NCBI GenBank assembly: GCA_003455655.1
Contig: DMQP01000054.1
Coordinates: 1-6,444, forward strand
Source: Treponema sp.
GTDB taxonomy: Bacteria; Spirochaetota; Spirochaetia; Treponematales; Treponemataceae
Direction: 5' to 3'
Length of the DNA stretch: 6,444 nucleotides
The position numbers and the translations under genes are program-made. Of this stretch, positions 1 to 6,203 are shown piece by piece. Within the stretch, counting starts at the first letter, position 1. Each line of letters opens with the position of its first letter. The notes below the pieces were generated by a model. The model made no database searches, was not told where the DNA came from, and worked only from the letters and a program-made list of their open reading frames with translations.

Positions 1-512
1 CCCCACGCACTCATGAGTCTTTTAAAAGTAAGTCTTAGTTTTCCTCTTAAGTAAGAAAGTTGACCCTTTAGTGTTTTTTCAAAATACACTGACTGTATGT
101 CTTCTGCATAAAAAGCTTGTGTGTTTTCAGACCAGCGAACTTTTGCGCAGATATGTGCTCCTGTTTCAAAGAGTTGACTTTCTGTGGTAAGGTGAGCATG
201 CAGTTTTTGTGGATAAAGGGATTCAACTGTTTGTGAAGGTAAATAAATGCTTACTGTTCCCGAAGCTTGTGATTGTATTTGAGATTCTTCTGCTACTGAA
301 CTTAGTTTTATGTTACAACGGTAGTATGACCCTTTTGTTTTTACTGGATTTGAACTGATAGTTCCTGTAAGTGTGCATACAGCCTCTTGTGCTATAAGTG
401 CTTTATAGGGAAAGCGAGATTGAATGTTTATAATTCCCGAATAAAGTAAAAGTGCCATTACAAACGAAGCAATGACTAGGGGATGAAATAATTGTTTTGC
501 TACATTTTTCAT
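1..512 (-). CDS. comEC: ComEC/Rec2-family competence protein, N-terminal part (cut by window edge)
   Basis: The frame stays open from an ATG at 512 to the left edge, giving 170 residues plus two bases, so the C-terminus lies outside the window. The start is set by a GGAGG Shine-Dalgarno at 518-522, five bases upstream. A second ATG at 516 is out of frame and too close to that site. Residues 7-29 form one hydrophobic segment. Residues 42-145 look like the OB-fold-like N-terminal region of ComEC (DUF4131 type), with a TGTISSNP stretch at 49-56 and a YYRCNIKL strand at 63-70. A basic helix follows (RGKLRLTFKR, 156-165), which in the family leads into the membrane channel domain. ComEC proteins form the inner-membrane channel that takes in single-stranded DNA during transformation. 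The channel and any metallo-beta-lactamase domain are not visible, so the call rests on the N-terminal pattern alone. The gene lies 57 bases downstream of the PilZ gene with no terminator between, so co-transcription is likely. Third codon positions are rich in A and C. Confidence 0.68.
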   Translation of the reverse strand, partial: MKNVAKQLFHPLVIASFVMALLLYSGIINIQSRFPYKALIAQEAVCTLTGTISSNPVKTKGSYYRCNIKLSSVAEESQIQSQASGTVSIYLPSQTVESLYPQKLHAHLTTESQLFETGAHICAKVRWSENTQAFYAEDIQSVYFEKTLKGQLSYLRGKLRLTFKRLMSAW

Positions 513-569
513 ACATGCCTCCACTACATCTATTGACGCAGGAGAACAAGTTTGACTGCAAAACAAGCT

Positions 570-1721
570 TTATTCTATTTCTTTTAAAATGTCATCTTCA
601 CTTTCTTCTGTGGGAATATCAAAAGACGGTTGCTCCATACCTTCGGGAAGTTCTTGATCTTGAACAAGTGCTGTGTCTCCGACTTCGGTCATGTCTTCTT
701 CTGTTGCAGAAAGTGCTTCGTGAACTTCTTTTTGTTCCTGAGGAATAACATTATATACAAACGAAAGAACTGCATTCTTCATGTTTGGCTCTATGTGTTT
801 ACATTCAAAGTGTAAGCGTGACTGATTGAGAGCTGCATTAAATTCAACAGAACGAATAACACCAAACATCATGACAAAGACTTCATCGATGGTAAACTGT
901 AACTTTATTTGAACATTGGGAACACCTTTACCACCTATTCGAATAAGAGCTCCATCTTCACTTATGTCTTCAAGCAAACAGCGGAATCCACCTTCGTTGT
1001 CTACTGCGCTAAAGTCTGGCTGTGCTGTTTTTATCATAAACATTTCTGCATAAATTTTACAGGCGCAGCGAATAGACTGACGCTTTTGTGTTCTTAATAG
1101 TTGATTGCTGTTGTGAATAAAGAGCGCATCTTGTCCTAAAAAAATGCCACACTTTCCTACTTCTGAATCGAATACATAACCTGCATCACCCTTGCGCCAA
1201 AAATATACATGAATTTGCTTATGTAGCCATTCTTCGGGAGCAACGGTTATAACATCTTTTTGACGAGGAAGTGAAATAACCATTTCGTGACCACTGTTGA
1301 GTATGCGAGAAAAGAAAACACCTTTACCAGGAAGAATGATGCGTAAACGCTGACCCTTTTGCAAAGACTGAGTTGAATCGAGTCCTCTCTTACCGTCTGC
1401 AACAAGAGCAATACGTGTACGGAACTTATACAAGCGCGCAAGAAAATTCTGAGTTTTAAACGAGTTTTCTGTTCCGTTGTGTCTTGCTTTTGTAATAACC
1501 GAGTTAATGCAACGGTTTAATGCAGGAACAGAAACATAGAGTGTCATGGGGTCTTCAAGTTCACACTGCTTTGCCAGTTTCCACAAAACAGCAACTTCCC
1601 CAAATTTAAATGAGTTATCCAAGCCGGTTGAAAAGAAGGTTATTTTGTCCTTGAACACAACCATTAGGCGGATAAAAACTGCGATAAGTACTAATGCTGC
1701 AATTACAATGATTACACTCAA
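570..1721 (-). CDS. Membrane-anchored PilZ-domain c-di-GMP receptor (YcgR-like)
   Basis: This 383-residue protein has one N-terminal transmembrane helix (about 2-23), a probably helical region of unknown type (about 35-110), a YcgR-N/flagellar-brake-like beta domain (about 120-190) and a PilZ domain (about 210-325). Both c-di-GMP-binding motifs are intact: RxxxR (R214 and R218) and DxSxxG (D252, S254, G257). The last 55 residues are rich in Glu and Asp and look disordered. PilZ proteins bind c-di-GMP and pass the signal on to motility, envelope or secretion machinery; the partner here cannot be read from sequence. The start is TTG at 1719-1721, chosen because a GAGG Shine-Dalgarno lies five bases upstream and because the next in-frame Met (residue 20) would remove most of the membrane helix. 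The gene is divergent from the CPBP protease gene and probably heads an operon with comEC. The PilZ assignment is firm; the N-terminal domain and the physiological role are not. Confidence 0.9.
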   Translation of the reverse strand: MSVIIVIAALVLIAVFIRLMVVFKDKITFFSTGLDNSFKFGEVAVLWKLAKQCELEDPMTLYVSVPALNRCINSVITKARHNGTENSFKTQNFLARLYKFRTRIALVADGKRGLDSTQSLQKGQRLRIILPGKGVFFSRILNSGHEMVISLPRQKDVITVAPEEWLHKQIHVYFWRKGDAGYVFDSEVGKCGIFLGQDALFIHNSNQLLRTQKRQSIRCACKIYAEMFMIKTAQPDFSAVDNEGGFRCLLEDISEDGALIRIGGKGVPNVQIKLQFTIDEVFVMMFGVIRSVEFNAALNQSRLHFECKHIEPNMKNAVLSFVYNVIPQEQKEVHEALSATEEDMTEVGDTALVQDQELPEGMEQPSFDIPTEESEDDILKEIE

Positions 1722-1726
1722 ATTGA

Positions 1727-1730
1727 CCTC
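1727..1730 (-). promoter_or_regulatory. Shine-Dalgarno GAGG that fixes a TTG start
   Basis: Read on the minus strand, ACGAGG ends five bases before TTG at 1721-1719. This is normal ribosome-binding spacing and supports the non-ATG start of the PilZ gene, which keeps the N-terminal membrane helix. Confidence 0.7.
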
Positions 1731-1741
1731 GTTTTGATTTT

Positions 1742-1747
1742 AGTATA
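1742..1747 (-). promoter_or_regulatory. Probable -10 element of the PilZ-comEC promoter
   Basis: On the minus strand these bases read TATACT, five of six to the -10 consensus. Transcription would start near 1735, leaving a leader of about 14 bases that contains the GAGG ribosome-binding site. No good -35 hexamer lies at the right distance: the best is a T-rich stretch around 1765-1770. The element overlaps the -10 of the plus-strand promoter by two bases (1746-1747). Confidence 0.45.
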
Positions 1748-1758
1748 TCATACTTTTA

Positions 1759-2424
1759 ATGAAAAAAGAATACATTTTTTTGCAATTTGCACTCGTTTTT
1801 CTTTTTTTTATTTTACCACCTCTTTTAACCAATCAAGCGCAAGTACTAAGGCCCCTAGGTACGCTAACTTGGATGCTTGCCGTGGAAGCAGCTCTTGTTG
1901 TTTTGCTTGAATTTGAGCATAGAAAATTTTTTAAGGAAAAATCTGCACAGAGTAAAACGCAGCTTTTTATACACTGTCTTTCTGTTTCAACGCTCACACT
2001 GGGGCTTTTAATGCTTGCCTTTGCTCTTTCGCAATTTCTTTCCATAACGTTTCCCTCTCTTGTTCATCAAAATACAGAGATAGCTTTTCCTCAAACACTA
2101 TGGCAATGGATTTCGGTTCTACTTGTTTTTTTAGTTTCTGCGGTTTACGAAGAAGTGCTTTACCGTCAGTTTCTTCCCTTTGTAGCTTTGCTTATTGCGG
2201 GAAAAGTAACGTTTTTTCAGTTTCTTGCAGAACTGGTGGCGGTGCTTGTCTTTGCATTTTCGCATCGCTATTTGGGACTTGTTGCGGTAATAAACGCCTT
2301 TGTATGCGGAATTATTCTTCGTTGGTGTTACATAAAGACTCGTTCTTTTGTTCCTGGTGCCATAGCTCATTTTTTGTACAACATAATAGTCTTTAGCTTT
2401 TGGATTCTCTCGGTAAACACTTGA
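1759..2424 (+). CDS. CPBP-family intramembrane metalloprotease (CAAX protease/Abi-like)
   Basis: This is a 221-residue, strongly hydrophobic protein with about six membrane segments (roughly 5-24, 36-52, 74-97, 115-130, 140-167 and 172-190) plus a C-terminal one (200-218). All three signatures of the CPBP (Abi) family are present in order: EExxxR (E131, E132, R136), FxxxH (F165, H169) and HxxxN (H204, N208). In characterised relatives the Glu and His residues form the membrane-embedded active site. Family roles include CAAX-protein processing, bacteriocin self-immunity and control of membrane regulators; none can be assigned here, and no bacteriocin gene is nearby. There is no Shine-Dalgarno before the ATG and no better start downstream. 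The promoter at 1723-1751 predicts a leaderless mRNA. T-runs of seven and eight bases lie within the first 20 codons. The gene ends 31 bases before thrC on the same strand, so partial co-transcription is possible. Family assignment is firm, function unknown. Confidence 0.88.
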   Translation: MKKEYIFLQFALVFLFFILPPLLTNQAQVLRPLGTLTWMLAVEAALVVLLEFEHRKFFKEKSAQSKTQLFIHCLSVSTLTLGLLMLAFALSQFLSITFPSLVHQNTEIAFPQTLWQWISVLLVFLVSAVYEEVLYRQFLPFVALLIAGKVTFFQFLAELVAVLVFAFSHRYLGLVAVINAFVCGIILRWCYIKTRSFVPGAIAHFLYNIIVFSFWILSVNT

Positions 2425-2450
2425 AAAAACGTAGCTTTGTGTGGTAAGAT
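2421..2450 (+). promoter_or_regulatory. Likely thrC promoter
   Basis: TTGAAA (2421-2426) and TAAGAT (2445-2450) are separated by 18 bases. The -35 element overlaps the stop codon of the CPBP gene. The -10 element ends only five bases before the thrC ATG at 2456, so a transcript from here would begin at or next to the start codon. The -10 match is moderate (four of six), and thrC may also be reached by read-through from the CPBP promoter. Confidence 0.45.
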
Positions 2451-2455
2451 AAAAT

Positions 2456-3871
2456 ATGATTTATACAGATACAAGAGACAAAACTGTTGCCGTAAATTTT
2501 AAAACTGCCGTTGTAAACGGTATGAATGCTGCTACAGGCGGACTGTATGTTCCGACTTCAATTCCTAAATTGGACGCAACTTTTATTAACCGTGTCCCCG
2601 AACATTCTTTCCGAGAAACAGCCTTTGAAATGGCAAAACCCTTTGTTGAAGGTGAAATTCCCGAAAACGATCTTGAGTTTATTATTCAGGATGCCTACCC
2701 CTTTAATGCTCAGATTGTTCCCATAGATCCCGTTACCTATGTTCTTGAACTTTTTCATGGACCTACTTGTGCATTCAAAGATTTTGGTGCTCGCTTTATG
2801 GCCCGTGTTATGTCTTATTTTAACCGTGGTGAAAACGACAATCTGCACATTTTAGTTGCAACTTCTGGCGATACCGGTAGTGCTGTTGGTTCAGCTTTCC
2901 ACAATGTTCCAGGCATTGATGTAACTATTTTGTATCCAGATGGAAAAATTTCTCCACTTCAGGAAAAACAACTTTCAACTTTTACAGGAAATGTTCGTGC
3001 TCTTAAAGTTAAAGGCACTTTCGATGACTGTCAAAAGTTAGTTAAAACTGCTTTTACCGACACAGACCTTCGCAATAAGTTCCGTTTGTCTTCTGCAAAT
3101 TCGATTAACATTTCCCGTCTTTTACCACAGAGTTTTTACTACATGTATGCTTCAAATGTTGTACGAAATCGTATTCCTCATGATTCAAAAATTGAAGATG
3201 CTTCAATTGTGGTAACCGTTCCCAGCGGAAACTTTGGAAATTTAACCAGTGGTCTTATTGCTCATCAGATGGGGGCTCCTATTGCAGGTTTTGTAGCTGC
3301 TACGAATGCAAACCACACTATTCCCGACTGGATTGCAAGTGGAGAATACAAGAGCCGTGCTTCTGTAGCAACACTTTCTAATGCAATGGATGTTGGTGCT
3401 CCTTCAAACTATGAACGAATTGCCTACATGTATACTCTTGACCAAGTTCGTAATCTCTTTGCTTCTTACTGGACTGACGATAAAGGAACTTTGGAAGGAA
3501 TACGCTCTTGTCACGAAAAAACAGGCTATATTATTGATCCTCATGGTGCGGTTGCCTGGAGTGCATGGAACGACATTCGTAGTGGTGGTCTTGAAAAGCT
3601 AATGAATGGTGAAGCCGAGACTGACACTTCAAAACCTGGTCTTACTGCAAACATTCCTGCTTGGGCAGAAAAAGTAACTGGTAAAAAAGCTGTAGGTATT
3701 ATTTTGGAAACTGCACATCCTGCAAAATTTGGACAGACAGTGGTTAATGCTATTGGTCGTGAACCCACTATGCCTGACCGTTTGGAAAAAGTGCTTGCTC
3801 TTCCTGATCATGCAATTCCTATGGAAAAAGATTACGAAAGCTTTAAGGATTGGTTAGTAAGCAATCTCTAA
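2456..3871 (+). CDS. thrC: Threonine synthase
   Basis: A PLP enzyme of fold type II that converts O-phospho-L-homoserine to L-threonine and phosphate, the last step of threonine synthesis, in the cytoplasm. At 471 residues it is longer than E. coli ThrC (about 430) and nearer the longer bacterial and fungal forms. The N-terminus is typical (YTDTR at 3-7, then GGLYVP at 28-33), which supports the ATG at 2456. The PLP-binding lysine is K108 in HGPTCAFKDFGARF. ATSGDTGSA (135-143), SANSIN (213-218), VPSGNFGN (255-262, phosphate binding) and SNAMDVGAPSNYER (308-321) are all intact, so the enzyme should be active. There is only a poor ribosome-binding match upstream (GGTAAGA at 2443-2449). No T-box, riboswitch or attenuator fits in the 31 bases after the CPBP gene. 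No other threonine-pathway gene is in the window. Transcription ends at the hairpin at 3893-3929. Third codon positions are rich in T, unlike the minus-strand genes. Confidence 0.96.
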   Translation: MIYTDTRDKTVAVNFKTAVVNGMNAATGGLYVPTSIPKLDATFINRVPEHSFRETAFEMAKPFVEGEIPENDLEFIIQDAYPFNAQIVPIDPVTYVLELFHGPTCAFKDFGARFMARVMSYFNRGENDNLHILVATSGDTGSAVGSAFHNVPGIDVTILYPDGKISPLQEKQLSTFTGNVRALKVKGTFDDCQKLVKTAFTDTDLRNKFRLSSANSINISRLLPQSFYYMYASNVVRNRIPHDSKIEDASIVVTVPSGNFGNLTSGLIAHQMGAPIAGFVAATNANHTIPDWIASGEYKSRASVATLSNAMDVGAPSNYERIAYMYTLDQVRNLFASYWTDDKGTLEGIRSCHEKTGYIIDPHGAVAWSAWNDIRSGGLEKLMNGEAETDTSKPGLTANIPAWAEKVTGKKAVGIILETAHPAKFGQTVVNAIGREPTMPDRLEKVLALPDHAIPMEKDYESFKDWLVSNL

Positions 3872-3892
3872 GTGATTGTAGATACAGTTAGG

Positions 3893-3929
3893 GGGTACAG
3901 GTTGTAATGCAATCTGTACCCTTTTTTTT
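3893..3929 (+). terminator. Intrinsic terminator of thrC
   Basis: A 12-pair stem (3893-3904 with 3910-3921, one G-U pair) closes a five-base loop and is followed by eight T (3922-3929). It starts 21 bases after the thrC stop. The T-tract runs into the stop codon of the convergent dCMP deaminase gene (3928-3930). Read on the minus strand the stem has no U-tract after it, so it should stop only plus-strand transcription efficiently. Confidence 0.9.
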
Positions 3930-4425
3930 ACATATTTTCGTATGTTTGAACGCTATCTTCTAAGTGTTCAATAACAATGCCTGCTTGTTTGAACATGTCT
4001 AAAGAATCTGCTTCGTCATGGTAATGTTTTTCACACACTACTCTTTTAATTCCGCAGTTAATGATGAGCATGGCACAAGTACGACAGGGAGTCATTTTGC
4101 AGTACACTGTGGCCCCATTGATAGAGATTCCGCGCTTTGCAGCCTGACAGATTGCATTTTGTTCAGCATGAACCGTACGAACACAATGTTGGGTTATAGA
4201 ACCGTCATCGTGAATCATTTTGCGCATTAAGTGACCTACATCATCACAGTGTGGTAAACCAGCTGGACTTCCTACATAGCCAGTAACTAATAACTGATTG
4301 TCTTTAGCAATAACACAGCCACTTCTTCCGCGGTCACAGGTTGCTCTTTTGGCAATTGTTCGTGCAACTTCCATAAAATATTCATCCCATGTTGGACGAA
4401 CATAAGTGTCTTCTTTTGTAGGCAT
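3928..4425 (-). CDS. Deoxycytidylate (dCMP) deaminase, ComEB-like
   Basis: This 165-residue zinc enzyme of the cytidine/deoxycytidylate deaminase family should convert dCMP to dUMP, feeding thymidylate synthesis in the cytoplasm. The zinc and catalytic motifs are complete: HAE (H86, with E88 as proton shuttle) and PCxxC (C114, C117). The N-terminal WDEYFMEVA (13-21), the RSGCVI strand (34-39) and the GYVGSPAGLPHCD segment (49-61) are typical of dCMP deaminases rather than of free cytidine or tRNA adenosine deaminases. Length is normal for the family. The ATG at 4425 is fixed by a strong AAGGAGG five bases upstream. The gene starts 14 bases after the HD-GYP stop, so the two very likely share a transcript. 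The B. subtilis relative is called ComEB because it lies in the comE operon, but that name does not show a competence role here. The 3' end abuts the thrC terminator, and no terminator of its own is visible. Confidence 0.93.
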   Translation of the reverse strand: MPTKEDTYVRPTWDEYFMEVARTIAKRATCDRGRSGCVIAKDNQLLVTGYVGSPAGLPHCDDVGHLMRKMIHDDGSITQHCVRTVHAEQNAICQAAKRGISINGATVYCKMTPCRTCAMLIINCGIKRVVCEKHYHDEADSLDMFKQAGIVIEHLEDSVQTYENM

Positions 4426-4430
4426 GCTAC

Positions 4431-4437
4431 CCTCCTT
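4431..4437 (-). promoter_or_regulatory. Strong Shine-Dalgarno of the dCMP deaminase gene
   Basis: On the minus strand AAGGAGG begins two bases after the HD-GYP stop codon and ends five bases before the deaminase ATG. It is the strongest ribosome-binding site in the window. The tight fit between stop and start supports one mRNA for both genes, with possible re-initiation. Confidence 0.75.
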
Positions 4438-4439
4438 AT

Positions 4440-6167
4440 TTATCCAAGTCTTTTGTCATTAAGTATGTCTTCGGCACTGTCTAAAGATGCATAATAGGCT
4501 TCTAACTGAGGACGAGCTTTGACATAATAGAGTTCAAGTTCTTTGTCAAACTGAGTTCCCATGCCATTCATGATGATTCTGTCTGCTTCGGCAAAAGACA
4601 TCTTTTCCTTGTAACAGCGTTTGCTTACTAATGCATCATATACGTCAACTATGGCCATAATACGGGCTTCAATGGGAATTTCTGTGCCTTTTAGACCTTC
4701 GGGGTATCCGGAACCGTCCCAACGTTCATGATGGTAGTGAGCAACATTTTCTGCTAAAATATGGAATTCAACGTCATCTGTTCCTTCGAGAATTTCATGA
4801 ACAATGCGAGCACCCTCTTTTGCATGACATTTCATCTTTTCAAATTCAAATTCTTCAAATCGACCTGGTTTTCTCAGTATTGCATCATCAACGGCAATTT
4901 TTCCTAAATCGTGCATAGGAGCTGCTTTAATTAAATCTTCACAGAACTTTTCGCTTAAATTCAGTTTATTGTCTGCTTTAATTTCTGCAATTAAAATAGC
5001 TATGGTGTCGCTTGTACGCTTTATGTGTCCACCAGTAGAGTTGTCTCGGCTTTCAACCATTGATGCCATGCCTAAAACAAGTTTGTTGTGCATGTCTATA
5101 ATGTTTCGTGTTTTAAGCTGAACTTCCTGCTGTAAGCGTTCGTTGTATTGGTCTATAAGTGCAATATATTTTTGGTCTTGAGTGTCGTCTGTTATAAACA
5201 GTTGGTAGCCTTTTTTGTGAGGTCCGTCATAGAGATAGTTTACATCAACTTGGTAAATACAGTCATCTTTTTCGTAGTGACTTTTGTCATTTTCTTCGTT
5301 ATCTTTGAATTTATCTATCCACTGAACTGCGGTGTTATAAAGCACGGGATTGTCTTTTGCAGAAGTATCTACGCGAACTTGGCGCAACACAGGAAGAATA
5401 TTTTTTGCTGTTTCGTTACTGCCCAAATAGTTGTATTTAAAGTCAAAGGAAACAAAGCCTGTATCTCCTGTCTGAACTAAAGAGTCAATACACGTTTCTG
5501 CAATGTCGTAAAGACAAATGCGGTTTACAATAATTAAATACACTGCCTGAGTACATACATAAGCAAGAGGAATAAGTTCAAGTCCTTTACAGATTTTTCT
5601 TCCCATAAAGAAAGCAATAATGTTAATTGATTCTGCCAAAAAGAGAAGGACAATGTTTTTTCGAGAAACATCTTTTTTATTTATGTAACTGTATATCATG
5701 GCAACAAAGCCTGCTGCAAAATACAGTATGAGTATTATGTAAAAGAACTTGTGGGTAGGTCCGTAGTTTTTTTCAAGTTGAACAAAACCATTGTGATTTA
5801 TGAAAGAAACGCTTTTGTAAAAGAGCGGAAGTTTTCCTATGGTAAGTACAAGCGCGTACAGTATTGAGCTAAAGCCAAGAAGCACTGCTGTTATTTTATT
5901 TCCAATTTTTATATTACACATGGAAAAAATACAGAGTGTTGAAAACAGAATAAGGTAACATCCACCAATATAGGTGATTTTAGATGCTGTAAGGGCTGCA
6001 TCAACTGTTTGTGCTTGATTAAGAAGCAAGTAGCCTAAGTTTGCTACAGGAATGAGTGTAAAAATAATTGAAAAGTATATGGGGAAGTGCTTGTGCCAGT
6101 GTACTGCATATACTACGGTAAAAATAAGTGAGAGCGCAAAAAGTGCGGTGTAATACTGTTGAATCAT
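4440..6167 (-). CDS. HD-GYP c-di-GMP phosphodiesterase with 7TM sensor domain
   Basis: This is a 575-residue membrane signalling protein. Seven hydrophobic helices (about 5-24, 27-48, 65-83, 92-112, 140-161, 171-190 and 197-217) resemble the 7TM sensor found at the N-terminus of some histidine kinases and diguanylate cyclases. A PAS-like region (about 228-335) and a short coiled linker (337-365) follow. The HD-GYP domain covers about 366-560 and keeps its signature residues: H381 and R384 in the GGHIKRT stretch, the HD pair H419-D420 with K423, H448, H479-H480, GYP at 487-489, and D508 and D511. It should therefore hydrolyse c-di-GMP in the cytoplasm, under control of an unknown membrane or outside signal. 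The ATG at 6167 has only a weak AGAG ribosome-binding match six bases upstream. No convincing promoter is seen, so read-through from the permease gene past the hairpins at 6182-6250 is possible. It lies 14 bases upstream of the dCMP deaminase gene. The HD-GYP call is firm; the sensor's ligand is unknown. Confidence 0.94.
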   Translation of the reverse strand: MIQQYYTALFALSLIFTVVYAVHWHKHFPIYFSIIFTLIPVANLGYLLLNQAQTVDAALTASKITYIGGCYLILFSTLCIFSMCNIKIGNKITAVLLGFSSILYALVLTIGKLPLFYKSVSFINHNGFVQLEKNYGPTHKFFYIILILYFAAGFVAMIYSYINKKDVSRKNIVLLFLAESINIIAFFMGRKICKGLELIPLAYVCTQAVYLIIVNRICLYDIAETCIDSLVQTGDTGFVSFDFKYNYLGSNETAKNILPVLRQVRVDTSAKDNPVLYNTAVQWIDKFKDNEENDKSHYEKDDCIYQVDVNYLYDGPHKKGYQLFITDDTQDQKYIALIDQYNERLQQEVQLKTRNIIDMHNKLVLGMASMVESRDNSTGGHIKRTSDTIAILIAEIKADNKLNLSEKFCEDLIKAAPMHDLGKIAVDDAILRKPGRFEEFEFEKMKCHAKEGARIVHEILEGTDDVEFHILAENVAHYHHERWDGSGYPEGLKGTEIPIEARIMAIVDVYDALVSKRCYKEKMSFAEADRIIMNGMGTQFDKELELYYVKARPQLEAYYASLDSAEDILNDKRLG

Positions 6168-6181
6168 ACTTTTCTCTAAAA

Positions 6182-6203
6182 AACTTTATGTAAATATAAA
6201 GTT
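6182..6203 (-). terminator. A/T-rich hairpin with short U-run, upstream of the HD-GYP gene
   Basis: An eight-pair stem, AACTTTAT with ATAAAGTT, closes a six-base loop. On the minus strand it is followed by four more T, which could give weak termination. It ends 14 bases before the HD-GYP start codon and shares three bases (6201-6203) with the larger hairpin, so the two full stems cannot form together. Confidence 0.4.

Larger units (their letters stand above)
1723..1751 (+). promoter_or_regulatory. Sigma-70-type promoter of the CPBP protease gene
   Basis: TTGACC (1723-1728) and TATCAT (1746-1751) are separated by exactly 17 bases, and each hexamer matches the consensus at five of six positions. 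The usual distance from the -10 element puts the transcription start at about 1758, one base before the ATG at 1759. The mRNA would then have essentially no leader, which fits the lack of any Shine-Dalgarno ahead of that gene. The -35 element overlaps the ribosome-binding region of the divergent PilZ gene. Confidence 0.65.

Noticed and set aside
513..569. Possible terminator or promoter between the PilZ and comEC genes
   Set aside because: Only four-base inverted repeats and no U-tract are present, and no paired -35/-10 elements. The gap reads as a within-operon spacer.
909..1097. Plus-strand open frame opposite the PilZ gene
   Set aside because: It lies wholly within the well-supported PilZ gene, has no ribosome-binding site and encodes no recognisable domain.
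2131..2370. Minus-strand open frame opposite the CPBP gene
   Set aside because: Its Lys/Arg/Tyr-rich product is what the complement of hydrophobic codons gives. The plus strand carries all three CPBP motifs.
1759..2424. CPBP protein as bacteriocin immunity or phage-defence gene
   Set aside because: No bacteriocin, toxin, restriction or other defence gene is nearby; the neighbours are housekeeping and signalling genes. The family motif alone does not support such a role.
2425..2455. Leader regulation of thrC (T-box, attenuator, riboswitch)
   Set aside because: Only 31 bases separate the CPBP stop from the thrC ATG. None of these elements fits, and there is no hairpin or Thr/Ile codon-rich leader peptide.
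5148..5480. Plus-strand open frame of 110 codons opposite the HD-GYP gene
   Set aside because: The hydrophobic, Val/Phe-rich product is a shadow of the HD-GYP coding strand, and there is no promoter or ribosome-binding site.
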